Shown here one piece after another: positions 57,702-64,000 of a DNA stretch of 64,000 bases. A program made the translations under genes and the position numbers. The number at the start of each line of letters is the position of its first letter. Position 1 is the first letter of the stretch. Under the pieces are notes generated by a model. It saw only the letters and a program-made list of their open reading frames with translations, did no database searches and was not told the origin of the DNA. The DNA lies in the NCBI GenBank assembly GCA_036023115.1, contig JAYKKT010000048.1:7274501-7338500 (forward strand), written 5' to 3'. The stretch comes from Brasenia schreberi (taxonomy: Eukaryota > Streptophyta > Magnoliopsida > Nymphaeales > Cabombaceae).

Positions 57702-59100
57702 TTTCAACTTTTCGAAGCAAGCAAACGGAAGAGAAGTTACAACCTTTATTTTCTAATCGTTCAAATAAACCTAAACAAAATGAATCACGTAGAAATCATT
57801 TGGCGGAGGCACTAGGCGACCTTAGAACACTCAAATTTTTCACATGAGAAAAAAAAGTCGATTCCTTCTTCAACGTCCGTCTGGAAGAGGAAAAAGAAAA
57901 GAAATAGCCGAGTCTGAACTTCAGCACGTAGCATAGATGACGGTAAAAGAAAATGGCGTCCAACCAACCAGGAATCGTACTTGGCTCAGGATGTTCCTAA
58001 GCAAATAATTTTGGATAACACGAGAAATCTCTGAAAACAGAACAGCCATGAAGGATGCGCTGTGAAATCGATGCAACGGCTTGTGGCGAGAGGAAATGAT
58101 TCAGGGGTTCAACTGAAATCCAGATCGACTCAAAGAAATAGCTAAAGGAATTCGGTCCTGCTTCACAATTGGGAAAAAAAAAGAAACAGCTAAAGGAAAC
58201 ATGGAGGAAATCTGCAGAGCAGGAAGCTAGACCAATGATCCTTCATTGATGAATACGAGCACACTAAGTTAAATGAAATTCCCAACCTACGTGACTTTCA
58301 TGATGAGAAAATTCACAATGGAGAGCACCCATCCAGCATTGGCTCAATAACAGAATCACAAAATGCCTAAACCCACCTAGTAGTATCAATCTGAACCAAA
58401 TTCAGTAACGGAAGAGGTCAAACGTGATCATTATCGACAACCACCTTGCACAAACAAGAAAAAGTGGAAGAAAAGATGACGATTCTGGAATACCCAAGGG
58501 AGAAAGAGACCAAATTCTTTAGTCTAATTTGAAACCAAGAAAAAAAAAAGAGAAATACCAAATGCCTAATCAAGAGAAATGACTCAATCCTCAAAGATCA
58601 AGTACCAATGGTGCAGTAAATAGAGACAGCAAATAATCTCTGTCCGATTCATGAACAGCCAATCATGAACATATCAAAATAGGCCATCTTCACCATTTAG
58701 ATCAAACCCAATTCCCTAAAGTGGTAAAAAAGAAAAACTGTTAATCACAAGAAGTCAGCAAATGCCTAAGAAAACCATCATAGTTGCTACTTAATAACGG
58801 AAAATAATGCATACCCACTAGCTAAAAATGTTGGCTTTGGTGACAATGCAATAAAAAATCAGTAGAATTGTGAAGATTGGATGACTCACCTATAGAACGA
58901 ATTACAGTAAGGCCAACCGTATAATTTTGTCTTATGGTATTTGAAATGAAACTGTTCTCTTTGGGCTGTTTTCTCCTCTTTCTTTTTGTTTTTTGAACTA
59001 GAGTCTGCAACAGCATAACAACTTTTCTTTCTTTCTTGAATTCTCTCCGGCTTTGCTCATTCTCCTTGCAGCTACGTCAACCGCTCAGTGTCGTGTCTCA
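57702..59100 (-). other. Upstream region of the HAT3.1-like gene
   Basis: TTGATTTTGTTTAG|G (minus strand, near 57,765) is a possible acceptor for a leader intron, which would put a non-coding first exon and the promoter further right, perhaps near 58,900-59,080. No further coding exon or clear core promoter can be shown. Confidence 0.35.
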
Positions 59101-59181
59101 TAGAGGGCCTAACTAGACATGGCCCATTTGGAACCGGTCCAAGGGTTCCAAACAAAACCATAGCAACTGAACCACTGGTTT

Positions 59182-59186
<5 letters not shown>

Positions 59187-59234
<48 letters not shown>
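59187..59234. repeat. (CA)n(TA)n microsatellite
   Basis: A CA run followed directly by a TA run, the same compound order as at 9,842-9,975. Confidence 0.95.
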
Positions 59235-59578
59235 CTTAAATGCATAATATCTTTTGATACAAAATTTTTTATAATTATTTCCAGTGTCGATCTTTGAGAT
59301 ACGGTCGAGGACTAACTGAAATAGAAGGTCTTCAATTGAGATAACCAAAAATCGTTTCACCTTTCAGTGGGATTGTTTAAGCAGTTCTCGAAAAAAGATT
59401 GTAAATAAAAAATTATCTCTAAAGTCTAGACCAGCATGAATGTACAAACTAGTGCTCCATAGATCTGATGATGTAAATCTATATAATGCATTAAATACAA
59501 AAAATATAATATTTTACAATAGAGATTTTTATGAAAGATTATGTACTAAAAACACATTATACATTTAGGAGTCTCTCT

Positions 59579-59580
<2 letters not shown>

Positions 59581-59647
<67 letters not shown>
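59581..59647. repeat. (TA)n microsatellite, about 33 units
   Basis: An uninterrupted AT dinucleotide tract, likely length-polymorphic. Confidence 0.97.
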
Positions 59648-59650
<3 letters not shown>

Positions 59651-60560
59651 TTTTTAAGATCTCAAATTTTTTTATGTTTTTTCCTGATTACGATCGGTTT
59701 AGGAATCACACAGGAGCTGAAACCGGATTGATCCCGGTTGGTCCCCTCGAACAAACCAAATAACCATGCTTTGTGCTTGCTTGTTTTCAGAAGGGCGAAC
59801 CAAGTTAGCTGTTAGCCGATCGCCCTCCTTCGAACATCCTCTTGAACAGCTTGTCACCTTCTATGGTCTGAGCTGGCTTCGACTCATGGAAGAAGCTCCT
59901 GTCCATATCTTTTAGAACTTTCAGCTGAGCCATACCCGGAGCTAATTGCATAAGGCTCAGTCTGGTTCATGTTCGTCTTCCACTCGTATGGTTTAACAAA
60001 TATAACACAAGCTTATCGAGCAGTGGCAGACCAACTTTAGAGCGAAGTGATGCATGCTTCACCTGAAATTTGAAAAATTCCTAAATTCACCATAATATAT
60101 AAGAAAATACAAGTACTTTGTAGACGTAAAATAAAAGTATGCCTCACCTGAAATACAAGTACATCTCACTCGATAAAATTCCTGTGTCCACAATTACTGT
60201 CAAAGACCCTCCAAACTATGAGCAGCTCGGTTCATTTACCAGGTTTGTTTATATTGTAAAGTAGTGACTCGTCACCCATTACATGCTAAACTATGAGCAG
60301 CTCTGTTCATTTACCAACCTCATCTATGTTCAAAGGGCTCAAGCTACATGAACGTTTCGTGTCATTGTGATGTGTCAATGGATCATGTTTATTTGCAACT
60401 CATATGGTTTAACAAACAGAACACGAGCCAGCCAAGGACCCACCAAACTATGAGCGGCTCGGTTCGTTTACCAGGCTTATTCACATTGGAAAGTAGCGAG
60501 CCAATACTTGCTAAACTGTGAGCAACTCGTTCATTTACCAACTTTATTTACATTGGAAGG
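59648..60560. repeat. Intergenic DNA with four copies of a roughly 45-bp motif
   Basis: The motif AAACTATGAGCAGCTCGGTT followed by CATTTACCAGGTTTRTTYA begins near 60,208, 60,288, 60,446 and 60,511 with substitutions. Copies 1 and 3 are followed by TTG.AAAGTAG and are most alike, so a larger unit of two motifs seems to have been duplicated. A CAGTGGCAGACCAAC relic lies at 60,025. Confidence 0.6.
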
Positions 60561-61830
60561 ACTCAACAACAACAACAACTAAGCATTTTCCCATACTATA
60601 TGGGGTCGGCTACATGAATTCTTTGTTTCTACGTATCCCTGTCATGTGTCATGTTAGCAGTTAACTCACAATAAGCTAGATCATTCTTTATTATTTCTTT
60701 CCAACACTTTTGTGGTCGTCCTCTACCTCTTTTAATACTTTCCAAATGAGGTTCTTCTTTTGATCTGCTTTCTATATAGTCAAACAATCTTAAACAATAT
60801 TCTCTCATTTTATCTTCTATGGGTGTCACTCTTAATTTGTTTCTAATAACCTCATTATGTAAGGGATCACAATTGCATTGCCGGTCTCAAGCTCGGATAA
60901 AGAAGGGTTATGTTAGGCTTCCGATAGTTAGTGTAAAACTTTATCGGACTTATCTATCATGGATTTTACAAATTATGAGCATTGCATTGGGGTGTTCCCT
61001 CTTAGCGACATACTGCGTAGCTCGAATGAAGTGAAAAGTAAGTAAAGGCCTCTACATCTTTACTCGGATGTAATGAATTTATTGCAAATAGGGTTCACAT
61101 ATCATAGAAGGGTGTGGACAAAGAAGTTAGTCCCACTACATTGTTGCTTGAATGTAGTGAACAAGTAACAACGATTGTCTCCATATTTTCAACATGGACG
61201 GATGCGGGGAATAAGGAAGCTAGTCTTAGATAATAAGATTCGTATTGGTAGTTAAAATAACATAACATTAACCAATAAGTTAATGGAGGTGATAAATATT
61301 ATTATTCAGAGAAAGATTCATATTTATGTTTATAAGAGACAAAGTGGGTTGGAGAAAAAGCAAAGAAATTTGAGGGTATAGGTTTAAATTATGGTATTCA
61401 TGAAAGGAAAAGGCTCAAAATAGAGTTGGTATTATTATAAATAAAGATTTAAAGGATAGTGTATTAGACGTATAACAATATAATGAACAAATTATGATAG
61501 TAAAATTAGTGTTAGGAAGAGAGGCTTTGAATATAGTTTGTGTTTATGTACACCAAATAGGATTAGAAGATAGTATAAAAAAGGCTTTTTGAGAGGAGTT
61601 AGATAAGGTAATTCAAAGAATTCCACAAAGGGAGATGATTTGTTTGGGAGGAGACTTAAATGGACATGTCGATAAAGATGTATTATGATATCAAGGTATT
61701 CATTGAAACTATGGTTTTGATGATATAAATAAGGAGGTTAGGGAAATTTTAAATTTTGCTATGACTTTTGATCTCTTTATAACTAATACAATTTTCGAAA
61801 AAATGGGATGAACATTTTTGAGCTAAGGCA
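60561..61830 (-). mobile_element. LINE insertion with 5' inversion (twin-priming structure)
   Basis: 60,561-60,870 is the LINE 3' end on the minus strand (CAACAACAACAACTAAGC...TATATGGGGTCGGCTACATG, then C-terminal coding sequence). At about 60,871 the orientation flips: 60,871-61,830 is plus-strand LINE 5' sequence (GCCGGTCTCAAGCTCGGATAAAG leader) followed by the endonuclease domain (AALNIVCVYVHQIG-like near 61,530, GGDLNGHVDKDV at 61,651). The region between endonuclease and 3' end is absent. The head-to-head arrangement with the 5' terminus at the junction is what twin priming yields. Many stops; no target duplication identified. Confidence 0.72.
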
Positions 61831-63140
61831 GATTTGCAGCCTGATGGAAAGACTTATGAGGAGGTTTCCTTTTGATAGAATGAAGATGGTCCAACAAAGA
61901 TAATATTTCAGCTACCATTAAGGGGCCTAACATGACTAGTTTGCCCATTAATCATTGTATCAAGCTAAGGCAGAAAACGAGTCGGATATTAAAGGATTGA
62001 CTGGAGAAATCGGCAAAGGTCGCAATCCTGTAAACAATAAAAGGAATATGTCATATTTGAACACTTCATACACATCGCCAGGACTTAAAGTCCAACAAAG
62101 ATAGCTCTGTATAAAATGGATTGTTTTAGGATGCTGACGTATTTTATCTGGGTCATTCAGAGAGTTCTAAGTCAACAAGACTTCTAAACAGCAAGAGGGA
62201 TTCCATTCATGATTCAGTGTGAAAACAACACCTTCACGATCTCCTACTTGAGGTTTTCTAATAACATGCACCATGACAAACTGAACATCACTTTCATAGA
62301 ACACTGGTACCTGCTGTTCATAGCTAGCAAAATGAAGAACCTGAAATACAGCCAACTTCACTAGAAAGGAACAAGTAAGAGAGAAACAACTCATCAACTA
62401 CAAAGCAGGTAGAGAAGAAACCACATAACCACACAACCTTCTACACTTTCCTCGCAAGAAACTTCTTTCCTGATAAAAGATCATGTGACGCGTCTTCCAG
62501 ATTCATTTAAGTGTTTTTGGTTCATCCCTTCATCCTTGTTGTCAGCATGGACCTTTTAGATATAAAAAGATGGACCGAGTTTAAGAATGAAAACCTTGGT
62601 ACTGAAGTTGCCAACTGCTACAAGAGGAGGGTGACACAAGGTTTTCACAAAATCACATTCTCGTCAGGATAGCAATTTGGCGTTGTCAATCGCATGCACT
62701 TGTTGGCAGCAATTGCTAACCTGGCGTTTTACAAAGCCCAGTCACATAGACAAGTACGGAGTACAGCGACCTGGATACTGTGTCAACACAACTACTTTTG
62801 TTATTTGATAAAAAGGTTAAACAAAATTCTCTCTCTCTCTCTGCAGCTGACTCTGTCGGCTGTCTTGCACCATCTCAGGCTCAAATAAGTTCTTTCTTTC
62901 GATTCTATGAAATTTCACATCACCTAGTGATTGAAAGTTCACCAAACCCTTGGCAACCACCTAAATGTGGTCCAAAGACATAATTCACCAGAAACTCTGT
63001 GAGCTGACACTCAAAAGACAAGGCTCATATAGATACCAAAGCAAGACCAGTTATTGGGGATAGTTATTCATATGTCTCGATATCCGCCACCATATACAGT
63101 TCTAGGCATGACAAGCTTTAAGTGCAATTCTCAAGAATGT
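61831..63140. other. Unassigned sequence with a possible exon
   Basis: On the minus strand, CTGTATTTCAG|GTTCTTC at 62,341 opens a frame to 62,167 encoding VLHFASYEQQVPVFYESDVQ and ending LEVLLT. Composition and splice context look exon-like, but I recognise no family and find no partner exons. A short (CT)n run lies at 62,828-62,843. Confidence 0.25.
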
Positions 63141-63149
63141 TTAAAGTTT

Positions 63150-64000
63150 TAAGCAAGGTAATGAAGAGCCAATGTTACCTATACTGATCCTTATTGCATG
63201 ATACGAACTGATACATATCGTTTGGTGAGAGAAACTGAAACAATACAGGGCCCATATCGGTCTTGACCTGTGTATCAAGTTGTATCGCATGGTACGGCAT
63301 GAACAATGCCTCCTTTTGTACTTTGGGGCTTTTAAAGCCCTTCTTTCTTCACTTATTTCTCATCTATAGATGTGTTGGGGGATGTTTGGCCAATTCTCTT
63401 TTGAAACAAAACCTTTTCGACCGTGTGGGTGTGATTTCTTCATATTATGATGTATAAACTTTTGTTTTTCTTTTTTCTTTTTAAACTTTTTGTTGCATTT
63501 CATGCAAAAATCATTGTTTTCCTTTATTTTACACTCATTTAGACGTATAGAGGAAGATGTTTTGCTCGATTTTTAGTAGTTTGGAACTTTTTCAGTCTTG
63601 TGGTGATTTATGAAGTGCTTTTGTGATTTTATGTTCACTTTAACTTTAAGATGTTACATGATATATGTTACGTAACTTTGGATGTTTGAGAAGTTGATTA
63701 GTTGTTGACTTATTTGCCTTGATTTGATAATAGACTAGACAATGGTTATGTTATTTTAAATTCAGTTAGTTAGATTATCTGTTTGATTATTTTATGAATA
63801 GCTAATGACAACTTAATGTAGGTACTCATTACTTACTATCTTATGAAGTTTAATGCCAAAGTTTGCCTCCACTTATTTTGATTCATAACAATTATTTAGA
63901 ATATTCTTGATTTTTTTATTTTTGAGGATTTTTCATAATCGTTTGTTTTTAAAGTATTTTTAGAAAAATTACGATACAATATATATAATACAACCTTTGG
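63150..64000 (+). mobile_element. Probable decayed relative of the hAT element, left part
   Basis: 63,180-63,300 has diverged repeats such as TGATACATATCG and TTGTATCGCATGGTACGG, then CTTTTAAAGCCC, in the order of the left subterminal array and the CTTATAAAGGGTCC motif of the hAT element at 32,536. A later TTTATGAAGTGCTTTTGTGATTT resembles TTTACGAAGTGCTTTTATTTTC at 32,983-33,005. No transposase codons are seen before the window ends. Confidence 0.4.

Noticed and set aside
60200..60560. CRISPR-like array
   Set aside because: There are only four imperfect copies with irregular spacing, in plant nuclear DNA.

Overview
The window is plant nuclear DNA from a flowering plant. The evidence is GT-AG introns in plant-type genes, Ty1/copia and Ty3 retrotransposons, hAT elements and MITEs, plant LINE and SINE families, long AT and CT microsatellites and low GC. 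I cannot name the species. Most of the window is transposon-derived; two host genes look largely intact and a third is wrecked.

Layout. 1-11.0 kb: intergenic DNA with a (CT)n tract, two LINE copies in opposite orientations, hAT-type MITEs and a tRNA-derived SINE. 11.0-14.9 kb (+): a RING E3 ligase gene of the RF298/RF4/MIP1 family, with a one-base frameshift just after its start codon and a SINE in its intron. 14.9-19.2 kb: intergenic DNA with short LINE-tailed elements and a perfect-TSD MITE. 19.3-39.9 kb (-): a gene of the At1g16860 membrane-protein family whose 5' exon lies at 39.3-39.9 kb and whose last two exons lie at 19.3-20.9 kb. About 18 kb of nested transposons separates them.

The nest. 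Copia element 1 (21,645-31,042, TSD GTAGC) is interrupted by a minus-strand LTR element (23,422-28,318). That element carries rearranged pieces of a cDNA for endoplasmin (GRP94/HSP90-7, including the KDEL end) and VPS13-like fragments. Copia element 2 (about 31.6-39.28 kb) runs into the first exon of the broken gene. It is itself interrupted by a hAT transposon (32,536-35,848) with 10-bp TIRs, an 8-bp TSD with one mismatch, and dense CGTATCG-type subterminal repeats.

40-48.5 kb: decayed Ty3 gag, microsatellites, a GC-rich block and MITE/SINE relics. 48.5-57.7 kb (-): a PHD-finger homeodomain gene of the HAT3.1/PRHA class. I reconstructed 11 coding exons giving 794 aa. Its most striking feature is a second, divergent homeodomain-like block whose exon lengths, phases and intron positions match the first, which suggests an internal three-exon duplication. 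A copia LTR with its primer-binding site sits in one intron. 57.7-64 kb: microsatellites, a LINE with a 5' inversion (twin-priming structure), and a probable decayed relative of the hAT element at the right edge.

The host genes do not form a functional cluster. The RING gene would act in ubiquitination and the HAT3.1-like gene in chromatin or transcription. The rest mainly records repeated insertion, nesting and host-sequence capture.
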